A stretch of 64,000 bases of DNA, from positions 11,426,189 to 11,490,188 of the forward strand of contig NC_061455.1 of the NCBI RefSeq assembly GCF_022581195.2. Direction: 5' to 3'. Origin of the DNA: Helicoverpa zea (taxonomy: Eukaryota > Arthropoda > Insecta > Lepidoptera > Noctuidae). How positions within the stretch are numbered: the first letter of the stretch is position 1; each line of letters begins with the position of its first letter. The notes under the pieces were generated by a model. That model worked only from the letters and a program-made list of their open reading frames with translations. It searched no databases and was not told where the DNA came from. The position numbers were made by a program, and so were the translations under genes. This document shows, piece by piece, positions 23,801-38,000 of this stretch.

Positions 23801-26800
23801 GTAATATCGATGTCTTCAGAAATATCATAAATAACCCAGAAGCTCAATATGAAATCGGCTCGCATGTTGAAGATCAGAGTAAGATATTAAATTGTACCTA
23901 TAACTGGCTAGGCTTCGGTGAAGAGGAAAAGGTTTACAACAGATTATTCCACAGGAAAGATAGATACAACTTGGCCAAAATTGTTTACATGCCATATTTA
24001 TTACATAGCAGTAATCCTGGAGCGACGCAAATAAATTATAATTCACTTTATGTTCCTCAATTTAATGTCCCCGGCACCTTCACAGTTGGAGGTGAAGTCG
24101 AAGGAATAGAAATACTTCGTCAAGGAGAATACGATGTTGACAAAGATATTAACATTCGTCCCGGAGGAAAATTAGTATTACAGTCAGGTGTCACATTAAA
24201 ATTCCCTCCAGCCATAGGCATAATGGTTGCTGGAAAACTAGACGCAAGAGGAAAACGGCCCAATGATATAACATTTACCTTAAAGGAAGAGGTAGTGATG
24301 ACTAATGAAAGTGTTTATGAAACTGATTTTGAGCCCACTACACCTGGGTATACCGAGCCTATTGTACCAATAAGACTTTTAGGAGGCAGAACACAGCACG
24401 AAGGTCGATTGCAAGTGAGGCTTGATGATAAATGGGGCACGGTGTGCAATTATAGGTGGAACATAATTAACGCAGCATTAGTCTGTAATCAACTCGGCCT
24501 CGCTTTGAATCCAGATGATTGGTTCCTGGAACCTAATGAAATACCATCAGCGGGTATGACAGAAGATATTATTTTATCCAACGTCGAATGCTCAGAATTT
24601 GATAACGATATTACGAAATGTAAAGCAGAAACTAAAGATCACTTCGAAAATTCTTGTACACATGAAAATGATGTAGGAATCAGATGCTACGAGACAAGTT
24701 GGGCTGGGGTCAGATTCAGTGTTATATCTGAAAGAGCAGATTTACAGTATGTCACAGTAGAAAAAGCCGGACTTTTGGACTATTCTTCTAATCTTTTCAA
24801 ACCAGCCCTGCAGATAGATTTTGCTCGACATAGCTTAGAAAGTATCAGAATAACTAACAATTACCACGATGGATTAGGTATACTTTATTCTGATTTATAT
24901 GGAGCTGACGCAGTTAATACAGTACGTAACTCAGAGTTCAGCTATAATAGGGGAAGCGGTATTAGTTTCAAGCAACTGGGTCTGAAAGTGTATGGCTCTG
25001 TGATAGAAAATAATAATTTGGCTGGAATTTCACACAACCCACACATTCCTGGTGCACAGCAAAGAGAAATTGCTGGGTGGTTTAATTTGGATCCCGGATT
25101 TAATATGGACGAATCTAATTATCACCCAATCATGATTCCGGAATATATCACTGATATTAGTTTAGTGAATGGTGAAACAAGGCACATCGTTTTCACAAAG
25201 CGACAAGGAGAAAGTGTTTCAAAAACATACAATATAAAGTGCAATCCAGGTTATGTTCTTGGGCTACAACTTCTTAATCCTATACATAATTTTTCAACAG
25301 AAAATATTTGCATTTATGATTCGCAAAATATAAACGAGGCGAGTACTAAGTGGTGCCTGGATCGGGATCTGTCGACATTTCCGACAACAAGTAGCAGCTT
25401 CGGCGTAGTCATAACATATGAAAGTGGAACGAATGCTCTAGGAGGCGTCGTCTTAGTTGTAAGCACAATCATAGCTCCGGTACAAAATCTTAGAAACAGA
25501 ATAGTGAGAGGGCCTGTGCCTACACTACAAGTAGTCAACACCAAAATTAAAGGTAATACGAAAGGAATCAAAGCTTTGTACTACAATCGTTATTTGAATG
25601 AATTAGGAGACCACTTTCTACGAAAGGCTAACGAAAGCATTAAAATATTCAGCTGTGAAATTGCTCACAATAAAGAGGAAGCCATCTACGTCAATACTCC
25701 ATTCTGGGATATCCACGAAAGTAACATTACGGAGATTACAATTATGGTCAACAGCAGTTTGATCACAGACAATGGCAAAGGAATATTCCACTTTGCTAGA
25801 GATTTGAGAAGCTCAAACAATTTATATCACTACATACTACAGGATAACACAATAGAAAGAAATAAACAGGGTGGTTTCGACGTGAGCTTACCATATGTTT
25901 GGCAGTACAATGAAAACTTTACACATTCCGTCTACATGCACAATAATACGTGGCGTAACAATCAAAACTTCGCTTTGATTGTAGATGGCCATTTTGCCGA
26001 AGTTAACATAACAAAGAATATATTCACGGATAACAATTGCAAAACCGGACTAATATCCATACAAGGAATGGAAAAGAAGATGATGATTGATGGAAACTTT
26101 ATTGAAAGGAATAATGGTCAGTTTATGGTGAAATTCCATATGGACAGTCAAAGTGAAATCATGGGCTTAGTTTATGCTCTTTTCATATACAACCAAGTTA
26201 AGAATAACAGACATACGTTAGCACAAGTCAGTCGAGGTGCTTTAATAAGGAATGTTGAGCCTACATATGTGATTGGATTTAAAGGAATACAGAAAGTTAA
26301 AGTTAGCAGGAACTTATTCGGAAATAATGCCCTTGAGTACACATTACTGGCCGGCATTAAAACAGCAAAGATCAATAATTTGTTAGATGTAACTGAAAAC
26401 TGGTGGGGAAGCACGATAGAGAAAGACATTAGGAATCAGATATTCGATTTTGATGACTGGAATAACCACGCTATTGCTACGTACTTACCTTATTTACTTG
26501 AAGACAGCATTGATTCTAGTGTGTCTGCTTCGTTCAGCCCGGAAATAATAGTGGATACAAACGAGCTGGGAGGCAGATTGTTATCAAACTTTACTATTGA
26601 ATCCAGAATTGCACCATACACGGTGAGAGCCGATATCACCGTTATGCCAGATGCTATTTTGACCATTAGTCCTGGTGTTATTTTGGAATTTGCACCTAAT
26701 GTTGGTATACTCGTAATGGGTAACCTTCAAGCTATAGGCCACAGTCAAGCGCCCATAGTTATGCGACCTATGACCCCAGCGACAAATGTAGAAATTAATA

Positions 26801-29800
26801 GAATAGAAAAGAGAGACGTTAGTCAGTATTCTTCAATCCACCACAAACATAGACGTCAACTAGAATCACTGACTGTACCGAACTCTATAAGGTTGTGCAC
26901 TGGAAGAAATTGTTCTATCAACGATAATACAGCTGAAAGAACAAATGAAGGTTTTCTGGAATACTATAATAAAACCACTCTTCAATGGGTACCCATGTGT
27001 GATAATCGCTTTACGGAAAGAAATGCTCAAGTTGTGTGTAGGGAGTTGGGTTTCGATCCAATAAACGTGTTCTTTGCTCACGACAGGCGTGTCGAATATC
27101 ATAGTAATTCTTTATCGAGGATTTGGTCTTGGCCAGAGCCTCTGCAGTGTGTCGGCACGGAAGATCGTTATGAAGAATGCCCAATAAGACTGAACGGACA
27201 ACTATATGGTCATAGACATGAATGTAAATGGGATTCTGAGTTCGTGTTCATTCACTGTGGTACAAGAAACCTAGAAGAAAATCTGGAATATTGGGGTGGC
27301 ATAAGATTTGCTAATCCAGAATTTGAGTATTCTCTTTACGAGCACCGTATTCACGACCATCATACACATGAAACAATGAAGAAATCTGAAAGTGAATTAG
27401 TACACGTGCAAATAATTGGTGCTGGTATACTGCACAATGAGAAATCTCCAGCCGTACAAAGTATAATTAAGAATCCTAGAATACAGAATGTAAATATAAC
27501 AAAATGCGCTCATCATGGTATTAATTTAATATCTCCCACCGATTCTGTTAATATGATGTTTAATTCTGTGAATGATATATTAGGGGAAGGTGTTAGTGCC
27601 ATATCGTTGAATGGGGAAGGTAGAGAATCTGATGAATCCAGTTTTACACCGCTAAAAGATTTAAATCTTCCTTATCATCTGTTTTCGCTTATCGACATAT
27701 GCGATAGTACTAAGATGATCACAGTTGAAGAGCGGGTCTTGCTGTACTACAAGTATGACAACAATCCTGTGAACTGTGTTAAGATATTCAAAAGCATGTT
27801 CAGAGTCAAACCATTTGGATTTAGGCTACTTCAGTTCAATCTTTTTAACCACACTCAGAACTATGGCAAACGTGACTCTTTATCGCTTTACGATGGTGAT
27901 ATTTACAATATCACGGCACCGATGATCGGTTATTTGGAAAATGGATCTCCTGATGAAAAGAAGCTCTTCAAGACAGAAGGAGCCAGTTTGAGTGTTTCTT
28001 TATTCGCAAATGGAGCGTCAGCCGTCCATGGATTTATTGCGGAGATTGTTACTTTACCGATATCAGCTATTGGTTTCAGTAAGTATTTGATCACCATCTA
28101 TTGCAACCTTTAAGCAAAGTCATTTGGGCATAGTAACTCTTTACTCATGACGTATTATTTTTTATAGACCGTGATGTCCAGCACAATATATCGAGCAGTG
28201 AATTCATCAAGAACAGAGATGGAGCCATTACGTATCAGTCCGTTGGTGAAGTGAATCCTCTTGTGGCTATCACAAGGAACGAGATCAAAGACAACTGTCT
28301 CAAGTTGTATGGGAACTTTACTTCATGCCCAGCAGCTGTTAGGGTGGATGTTCAGAATACGCAGACGCTGGTATTTAGAGTAAGTATCTACAAATACACT
28401 GGTTCTTTCGCGAGAAGATGCGATAAACGGAAATCTTAACTTCTATTTATTTTCTTTCAGAATAACTTACTCCGTAATAATGTAGGAGGATTATTGGTCA
28501 GAGCAGATTCTCGAGGGTCAGCCACTTCGCTCCGTGGATGGATACATAACAACTTGTTCTTTGCTAACCATGACCTTCCTTGTCTTAAAGTCGAAGGTAT
28601 GTAACATGAGTTCACAACAATCACTGTCCTTTATTTTACTTTATGATAACTTATTATATCTTGGTAATTTATTCTTTCAGGACGCCAATCATCGCCATAC
28701 CAAGAGGTTACGATATACCGTAACTACTTCACGCGAAACAGAGTTCCTTTCAGTGACGTGATCATCCTAAGACAGGTGGTCTCCAATTTCACGTACAACT
28801 ATGTTCATGATAATACTGGCATGAGGATCCTCGAAGTTTCAGGCTTCGACAAAGTCAGGCTGCCTATTTATCAGACCACTTCGCATAACGGATTTTACAA
28901 GTAAGAATTTATTTGTTTTAGAGAATACGAATGTCAAGTTTCCTTTATTTTCCGAAAGGTTTATACATGCTTAGGGTTTTTTAGCACGGTCTGAATATAT
29001 TCATTTTATTTTAATTCTCCGCGTGATAACAAGACGCTTGTATGTTGAGTAAAAATCTTTAGGTTGCTTCTAAGAAGCTCTACAAGGGAAGAACCCGGAA
29101 CTTGCTGACTTTCTATATCAACTAATTTTAAAGATCAATTTATATAACACTAAAAAAAATTATCGCAATTTCAGAAACTATGCCACTGACAGAGAAGGAC
29201 GAGCCACAGTTGTTGCAGGTACAGCCGGTCAGAACTACGTCGACAACATATTCTTCAATCCCGACAATGATTACGAAATGATCACAGTCAACAGATCTAT
29301 GTAAGTACTATCATCAAATACTAATGATTGGATTAATAGCTTTGATATCGTGATTAATAATTCCTATATTTGCTTTCGGTAAATTCTCGCGGGTTTAAAA
29401 TGGAGTCTTTATTATACCTAATGGATGTTATATCCAGTTATATCAGAACGATCGTTAAGCATTTTTGTAACAGGTTTAAATACGAGTACCTATATCTCGA
29501 TGACATTATCATATTTATAAATATCATAATATTCCTTTCGAAATCAAATATTTATGCTTTTATTTCCCCCGCATGTTAATTAATTATTTTTACAAGGAAA
29601 GATAATTATCTTGCATGTTTTTGTTGCATGGCTACCCGGACAATAGCTTTGTTGACTATAATCCGACTGTCATGAGGTGAGTTTATGATCAAAATGTTGA
29701 TCTATTCAATATCATTCTTGCACCTACATATCTACTACACCTAACTTTATATCAGATAATCTTCTAACCACGAACACACTTCTTCTTATGCACGTAGGGT

Positions 29801-32800
29801 TTAGCTTGGATTATATTTTAACTTTAAACTTCGCTTTTTGGCATCTTATTTATTTTTTACACTATTTGATCATTGATTTTACAGATAGTTCTTCATCTAT
29901 CCGACTATTAGCAATTAGGATTTGTTGTCATTCTTTTGGAAAGAACTGCCTGAACCACTAATTGCATCGTTAAAATGTTTTCTAATAGCACAAGTTTGCT
30001 GCATAACTTGTTTGGTTATTTGTTTTAACTTATTGAACTAGCACTGTAGACACTTAAATATCTCTTTAATCATTACACCAAATCATTCGCACATCATCAC
30101 ATTGCGGTTTTTGTGACATACTCTAATCTGCTTTGTATAATTCTAGTTCCCTTGACTTATGGCGAACGCGAATCGACGCGAAACACAATTTCTGGAGTTA
30201 CAACGAAACGTTAGCGGTGGCCGGTCGTATCAGAGACCAGAGTGATAACCCAATGCTTTTAGAAGTGGACTATAGACCGTTCTATATGAACAACCAAACG
30301 GTCCTGGGTGGAGGAAAATGCCCTCCGGGTTGGGACGCGGTTGCTGGAACCTGTTATATGTACGTAGGAGCACCGATGACGTATGAGGAAGCCAGATTAT
30401 TCTGTTTGGTAAGCATAGCTTTTCCTGAAACCTTTTACTGATTCGGCTTTATGATACGAGACACGCAAAAAAAAGTATGAATGAAGATTCTTCTTTCACA
30501 CTTTTTAGGATCATAAATAAAATCATAATAGGCTTAATTTGACAAGATTTGGCCAGCTCCATATTTTTTTGCCATTGAAAAAACGGCAACAAAAAATATT
30601 TCTGACAACGAAGGCCCATTAGTTACGTTATTATCCCTTGGCTTTTTATGGTTTCGAACCCAAAGGGTGGCGACCGGTTCCTAGTTTACATAAAACAAGT
30701 TTTTTATGACCTTTTTTTTTGCAGTCGGACAACGCATCAATGCCGTACGTAACAGGGAACTATGCAGCTCTTTACGAGTTTATCAACCGTCAAAACCAGT
30801 GGTTCCAATACGGAGACAGAGTTTGGGTCAACCATATCGACTATGTTACTCAGTGCACTTCGTTTGCGTTTTCGAATGTCGAAATCACTGACTGTAATCA
30901 GAAGAACGCTTTTATTTGCGAAATTGGTGAGTTTTTGTTTCTTGGCTTATTTTCTCTATTCCTTCACTTGAACTGGAATGTAGGGTCCTGTAATTTTTAA
31001 CGGCTGCGGTATATTAAAAAAAACTATAATAACTTTATCAAATAATTTCCATTCCCAGATCCGAAGATCATGATCGACCCAATGTCGTGGCGAGGAGATA
31101 CTCTGGCTGTCGCGTTCATTGGAGTACTGATAGCTGCCGTCTTGTTAGTTGGAGCCGCTCTCATCTGCTGGTATTCCAAGTCTAAACACAGGTTTGTATT
31201 ACATTATACCTATTTAAGGCTAAGTATCTCATCTAGGTAGTCTTTTATTTGCTTTCCATTCCATAGTGTTAACAGATCTTAGTCATGGCATAGAATGTCT
31301 TTACTTTAATCCATATTATAATCTGTTAGTCAGGTCTGTGATACATATGTATGTGACTTATTTTCCAAGTCTTCATCTGGATGTTTATTTTTTTCCACAG
31401 ACATGTCCAAAGATTAGAAAGGCGCAACTCGATTCGGCAGTCACTGCATTCGGTGAGGTCCATTGGCAGTATTAATGGCGGTTTCCCTGATACGCCTTAC
31501 CGAAGAAAACTTGCTCAAATGGTAAGACCGTACCCATTATCATTTGAACTTAGTTCAATATGGATTGCCAAAGGTTAGGTAATTAATAAGTTGTGTTTTT
31601 TCTGCAGAGTACCCGCTCAACCGACACATTAACGAAAGGCTCAGACTATAGAAAAATGCTGGCCTCAACAACATCAATGGAATCAATGGAAAAGAGCCAG
31701 TTCAACTCCTCAATGGACGACAACCAAAGCTTCGACATTTACGAGGCTCACAACCCGAATCCAAACGTGATGCCGCTCACACACTCCACATTTGTTAAGA
31801 AACCCATCACTCCAGAATATTCCGTGCCACAAAATAACACGAGGCCGTATAACCTAGCGTTTAGGAACGAAGGTTATAGAGACAATTCGGGGACAGCGAG
31901 TGGGGCGCCGTCGATAAATACGGTGGCTACTGAAGAAATACCTATACTGCATCATGGAGACGGTATGAGATCGCCTCCTGATGAATATACGTTGTCGCCT
32001 AGAAGTGACTCCCAGTATTTCACATCAGACACATTGCCATTGAGAGACAACTCTGAAGACGGTGATACTATGAAGAGGCAATTAGAAAGAGCGGGGAAGA
32101 TATACGGACCGTACGGAGCTCCGGCCGGCAGCTATGGTGCGCAACCTAAACTGTCCTTCTTAATGGAGTTGAGGTCCAAAATGCCGGAGCAGCCTCAACC
32201 GGGAGCAGTGCCGACTACTACTTTTGGACAGAGAAATAATATTGCAGGTAAATATAGAATTTCTTGTGACAATGATGTTAAACTACGTCTATTCAAACCC
32301 AATATAATTGTGAGCCTTTAAATAAAAATTACAGCAGCACTTACGTCAATGATGCGACGTAAATCAGTAAATCTCGACGTAGAGTTTATTTAATCCATCT
32401 ACGGCAAATCTAGAAAAAGTCCCGCGCTTTCAGATTGTTAACCCGTTTGAGTTTTCGAGTTTGTTTGACAGTAAAAGACCGAACTAAATAATAGAAGTAG
32501 TGCAGTGAAATAACAGACAATATTATTTTAGTGATGTTGTTAAATCAAATGTTAAACTTATTTTAATTTATTTTCTAGATCAGCAGCAATATTACGAAGA
32601 TAACCTACCAAGTCCACCTCACCCACCGGTATATTCTAGTGCATACGATACCACTGCATCTGACAACATCCCCAGTTACGATTCCAGTCCGCAAGATCTT
32701 TCCAGAGAGTTCGATGATTCGCCATTACCAGAATTACACCATAGATCTAAATCTGAGGCATTATTAGAAACTAATTTCGACTTCGAAGATGGTGATACAA

Positions 32801-32862
32801 GTCCGATACCTATGTCGGAAGCTAGCAGGTCACACAGTCAGCCATTAGAAACTGCTATGTAG
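20862..32862 (+). CDS. bark: Bark beetle/Anakonda, tricellular-junction membrane protein, 13 coding exons
   Basis: Coding exons: 20862-20981, 21616-21779, 21867-28078, 28168-28379, 28461-28596, 28681-28900, 29175-29300, 30147-30408, 30725-30926, 31059-31191, 31401-31521, 31608-32247, 32579-32862. They sum to 8832 nt, exactly 2943 residues, with GT/AG introns and continuous frame. Exon 1 encodes a signal peptide (hydrophobic 21-37, likely cleavage after A39). SRCR domains lie at ~65-168, 929-1037 and 1767-1892, separated by right-handed beta-helix repeats and CUB-like segments, which is the triple repeat of the fly protein. A C-type lectin domain begins at ~2455 (CPPGW), a transmembrane helix lies at ~2567-2589, and a ~354-residue cytoplasmic tail ends ETAM. 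The fly protein (about 3,100 residues as I recall) is needed to build tricellular junctions in epithelia. The start is the first in-frame ATG; the ATG at 21844 lies in an intron. Introns over 300 bp are 20982-21615, 29301-30146, 30409-30724 and 32248-32578. Confidence 0.93.
29647..29676 (+). other. Candidate 30-nt cassette microexon of bark
   Basis: Inside intron 29301-30146 a 30-nt block is preceded by AG (29645-29646) and followed by GTGAGT (29677-29682). Spliced between the exons ending at 29300 and starting at 30147 it keeps the frame and inserts ten residues, roughly FVDYNPTVMS, just before the linker to the lectin domain. The acceptor has only a modest pyrimidine tract. The rest of this 846-bp intron shows nothing else I recognise. 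No expression evidence is available. Confidence 0.35.
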
Positions 32863-33930
32863 TGAGCATTAACTCGAAAATAACGAATATGATGCATAAG
32901 TGTTACTTAACACGGTCAAGACAAGGCCGTAACTATTATTAAATATTCTATTTAAAGGAGTTGATCACACCGTCCTATCATAAAGTAGAAAAGCAATGAA
33001 AAGACTGATTTATGATGTCTTTATCGAGATATTTAATTTTTCTTGCATTTAGTTTCATGTGCGTTATCTATACAAGTGCCTTTTATACTTCTGACATTCC
33101 AACTTTATCTTATATTCTGTCCCTATAGGTAATTTAGTTAATATGTGTATGTATAGTATTTTAAGTCATAATGACTTTGCAAATTACCAGAGGTGATCGA
33201 TCTCATAATGAAGTAAACAAATTAAATTCTAATGCTGCGCCTTATGGACAAATGGATGCCTTATTAATAAGTTTTTATTAAGTAAAATATATTTGCATGT
33301 ATCACAAAAGGAGTAGGTACCTAAAAGGCGTATACTGTAATTGTAATTAATGTTTATGATGCAATATTAGATACGTATTTTTCGCACGTCCGTCCTTAAG
33401 TGTTGAATGTCTTAACAATGTTTATTTGACAAAATTATGTAAGTAGGTAACTATAAATTAATTATAAGATACAGTCTTTCCATATACAATAGTTATAAAG
33501 TGTAATTAATTTTTAATCTTAATCTTATTGATGTTATTTTATATTTCCCGATTGCTTTTACAAAGACCTTACAAACGCATGTCTATTACAACTTTTTCTT
33601 CGTGTTCTGTATAAAACGAAGTTTTATTATAAACTTACCGTGCTTTAGTACTTTGTTTCTATGAAATTTAATATCTATCTTCAGCTTATCACTAAAAAAC
33701 TTTCGACTGCAGACTGTATTTATTAAATATTATTTACTGCCTTATTTTATAAAGATTTATTACTAAGTTTTTTACATGATTACATGTATCAAAATATTAT
33801 GACCTAATGTTCATGCTTTAAATGTAAATTGTACAAGAATAATAGTAAATCATAATTAAGTATTTAGTTAGTTTGACAAATATAATGATTTAATCAACTG
33901 ATGAAATATTAATAAAATTTGACACAGTAT
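32863..33930 (+). other. bark 3' untranslated region
   Basis: AT-rich DNA with stops in all frames follows the bark stop codon. A canonical AATAAA at 33911-33916 is the last strong polyadenylation signal before the next repeat, so the mRNA probably ends near 33930. Earlier variant signals may also be used. Confidence 0.55.
33911..33916 (+). terminator. Polyadenylation signal AATAAA, bark
   Basis: Canonical hexamer about 1.05 kb after the stop codon, in plus orientation. Confidence 0.5.
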
Positions 33931-34025
33931 TTTCATAACAAATCATGTTTTATTTAAATTATCCACATCATGTTCAGCCTCTTCCTAACAAAATACACAC
34001 TAACTTTTCTTTCTACAAATACCAG

Positions 34026-34410
34026 GAGCCCGATTCTCCTAAGTTAATAATGTCAAAATCGAATACAAATCGAATCGCAATATGATCGCAGTAGCAGTTT
34101 TAACCATATCGGGCATTCTGCTACTAATATAAGACCAATCGTATTCCAACGACATTCGATTGGTTTGCGATTGGTCTGCTATTTTGGTGATTTTGGTCTG
34201 TACGGTAGTTTGCTCTACAATCATATTGCAATAGTTAATCATTTCCAGACAAAATGATTCATTATTGAATGACAGAAAAGGATAAAAACGTTTATTTCAA
34301 AGGAAAAATAGCGGAATGCCACATACGTTTCAAGCGTAATCGAGTCAGGATTGGATCGCAGTCGAACGTGAATCGTATGTTGCTTAAGTAAAATTAGGAG
34401 AATCGGGCCC
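34026..34410. mobile_element. MITE with GGGCCCGATTCTCCTAA-type inverted ends
   Basis: The left end reads GAGCCCGATTCTCCTAA and the reverse complement of the right end reads GGGCCCGATTCTCCTAA. CAG on both sides (34023-34025, 34411-34413) is a possible 3-bp target duplication. The 385-bp interior codes for nothing, though its left part repeats short TCGCA/ATTGGT-type motifs. It sits between bark and the nucleoside transporter. Confidence 0.7.
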
Positions 34411-34694
34411 CAGGTCTAATAAGTTTTAGTTGACTGCCCTTTTCAACCGACTTCACAAAATGACGGCTCTTAAATTCGTCGGTACATTTTATCAGTCGAT
34501 CAATACCGATTATCTATGAATACTAACGACACTAAAGTGCCAGAGCTAAGTAGCAAACAATAACCTCGTTAATAAAGGATAATAATTGAACAGTATTGAC
34601 TAAATAGCAATTACAGCAATTTGCAATTTATAAATAAATCAATGTTTCTGCCAGTTCTTATAAAAAAATATTTTTAACAACGCAACACTAGTAT

Positions 34695-34765
34695 TCTGTG
34701 ATTGGTCGAAGAAGCGACGCGCGTTTTGTTGTTGTAATCATTCATTCAGTTGCGTTCGTTCAGTC
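34695..34765 (+). promoter_or_regulatory. Likely promoter of the nucleoside transporter
   Basis: An inverted CCAAT box (ATTGG, 34701-34705), a short CpG cluster (CGACGCGCG) and two initiator-like TCAGT motifs (34746-34750 and 34760-34764) lie 330-390 bp upstream of the start codon. No TATA box is seen. This arrangement fits a TATA-less insect housekeeping promoter; the start site itself is inferred. Confidence 0.4.
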
Positions 34766-35091
34766 CATTGACAAAGCTCGATGGTTCAGTCAATTCTGAC
34801 GTCCTCTAAATAGTCTGTGGTTGTGAATCAGTTGAATTTGTTTGACGCATGTATTGACAGCTGTTATTCAATACTCGATTCGATCGAACAAAAATAATTA
34901 AATAATATTAATTTTCTCATAATGTTTAAGTGAAAAGTGACTGAAAATCGAAATCAAAACAAAACATATACATGTGCAAGTGCTTAATCGTCAAACAGAC
35001 CCTAGGAGCCCTACAATAGAAACAAAATACGTACTGAAGAGTATTAGAAAATTTTAGTTTATTAATTGAACCGTAGTGTTTTACGGTGACA

Positions 35092-38000
35092 ATGGATGCG
35101 ACAGGGTCTATTAATACTGACGCTATAGAGAGTATTGAAAACGAGGAGGAAGTTATTGACGATTCTGAAGAGCGAGAGCTGGTGACTGACTCATGTTCCA
35201 CGAAGGTATTGGACGCTGGCGAGCAGCCTAGAGACAACTACTGCATTGTGTACATACTGTTCTACCTATTCGGAGTAACATCACTAGTGCCCTGGAATTT
35301 TTTGATCACCGCCAATGATGTAAGTGTTCTTTTTTCGAATATCTGAAATGCGACCAAGATATTGACCTTCACGCTGTTTTGGCTAGTTTTTTCGTTAGAT
35401 GACCTTAATTATTATCTATGAATAGGTCTAATTCCTAATTGTAGCATTGCATTCTTTGTGTGTTATTGCTGATAATTATTTGAACTCTGTGTAAACACAA
35501 TATTTATAAAAATTTCTTGAGGTTTAAGGACAAGCCCTGGCGAGTTTCTGTTTCTATGTGTACAAGAAGTAATTACTGTGAATATTTAATTTAATCAACT
35601 AGATCCTGCAAAAAGTATCCCAGAATCTGCTGAAAAAAACTGAATTCCAAGTGTTATTTTTAAATTAAATTGGCTTTTTGAAGTAGGTATATTCTTGTTG
35701 TTTTTAGTATTGGATGTACAAGTTCCGAGATGTCACACCAAATAATCTCACAATGGTGGTTCGGAAGACACCATTTCAAGCCGAGTTCACTTCGTACCTC
35801 AACGTGGCAACGGCCATTCCTAATTTATTGTTCCTCATACTGAACTCCTTGTATGGGCACTTGTAAGTATGATTTATTTATTGATCTTAACAAACGTATT
35901 AAACAAGCTTTTATCAGTGGTTTCATACTCTTGCAGAGGGAACTAATTCCCACACCAGAAAGTAGCTTATACATATGTTATCCTGATATGCATGTAAAGT
36001 CACTTCCAAAATCCGTTAGGTTTCTTTATTTTGGAAGAGGAACATCTTCATTAAATCTATAGATAAATCTGTGTGTGTCACACGATACTGCTATAAAATC
36101 TGAACTGATTGAGATGAAACTTGGCTTAGTGATAGGCAATCTGGAGACGATGATACTATACTCTTTGTGTATTTAGATGACCCCGCACACAGACCAAGTT
36201 CTGGACAAAATCTTGTATTTTCTCTAGTAAATCAACTAAACAATATTAAGTGATCACATACTCTTTATTCAATTAGTGAATATTTTTCATTTACATGTCT
36301 GGCCCATAAGTTAATTACCATAAACAAAAACTAGTCAGACAACCACTTAAAACAAGCAATCTATTTACAGATCAAAAGCTCTTGATATGCACATACTTAT
36401 TAGCAAATAATGTTATTCTACACAAACTATAAAAGTGTAAAAATAATAACACAACAACTATCTAATTAGTGTTTGTAAATTCATAGTTAATGATAATGAT
36501 CACTAATTATTATTGGAAGGTTTACTTCATAACAATAAAATAAAGATTACAAATAAATTATATCAATTAACAATTTTATTGCTAATCACCTTTAAAAACA
36601 ATTATTTGTTGTTACTATTGAATTATTGCCTTCTGACCTTGAGCATGTCTGACTTATTATGAGACTTATAAAATAAGGCCTGTACTCATAGTAGTATAAA
36701 AATATTAAGACTTGATAAAACTGTGTTCCTATAAAAAAATACTGAGAACAAAGTTGTGTTTGTTCAAGCACAACTCAAGATCAACTGAACTGATTATAAT
36801 GATTTGTTTTCTCCTTTCTCAATAGCAGAATAATAATCAAAAACAATATCCATGTGTAATCCCAGCCAAAAGTCTCTGGGACATTGTTTTTATCATAAAC
36901 ATAAAGGGTGTTACTTAGATAGAATAATAAATATTGTTATATTTCTTCCAGAGTGCCATTAAAGGCAAGACTACAAGGCTCACTGATTATAGTGACAGTA
37001 TGCTTCCTGGTGACGACTACATTTGTGCAGATCAACACGGATGAATGGCAGAACACGTTCTTCATCATCACCATTGTATCTGTCGTTATTATGACTGGTA
37101 AGTCTATCTGCATTTATTTTAGGGTACCATACCCAAAGGGGAGACCTGCAACCATATTACTTAGACTTCAGTTTCTGTCTGTCACCGGACTTTATCTCAT
37201 TAATATAGCACAATTAGACAGTTGAAACTTTCCTATCAAAATCAGTTCTCACCTTAGATTACTTCCTACTCTTGGAAATACCTTTAAAATAAATTGATAA
37301 AGCTACTTTTAAATAGTTAATAAAGATCTGCAAACCTATAAAGAGTCACCCAACGTTAGATACCTGTTTTTGGCAAAGAATTTAAGCACCCTTCATAAGT
37401 AGAATAAATTAATGCTCTATATTTAAGTAAGTGACGAGTGTAAAATGACTAATACATGATTTTGTAAGGTGGTTATGGTGAATCATATTATTATGTATAT
37501 TTGAGACCAGTTATAAACACCATCAAAACATCCTTTTGATGATGGCATTTTCCAAAAATTTTGCGTATTTCCTTGCTCGTTTGTCATGTTTTCACATATC
37601 TTTGGACCAAATTACCGACAGCATAAACTAAGTTTTCTTAAAACAACGGTTTACTGTGAATTTTCACATTCAGTCTTCAAAGTAAACGGTTGTTTTGAGA
37701 AAAACTGACGTTTATGTTGTCGGTAAATTTGAGCCTTGTTCATTACAGAAGCTAGAAGTCATAATTGAAAATACGAATGACTGATGATGATGTTATTAGG
37801 TCTTTTTGCAAGATGCTATCTTAAGAGATAATGATCGTCTTACAATTGGGACATTGTGATTCGCATTGGTGTCTTATCATATCGTATGCTAAATCGCAGT
37901 TACATCTGTTTATAAAGCGGATATCATTCCAATATACGGTGTTCAAGAATACAAAAATAGTTCGAGTTACCTACTTTAATACCTATTTTTTAATTTTTTT

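Noticed and set aside
34926..35237. 103-codon minus-strand frame opposite ENT exon 1
   Set aside because: Serine-rich antisense shadow of the acidic N-terminus of ENT; no independent support.
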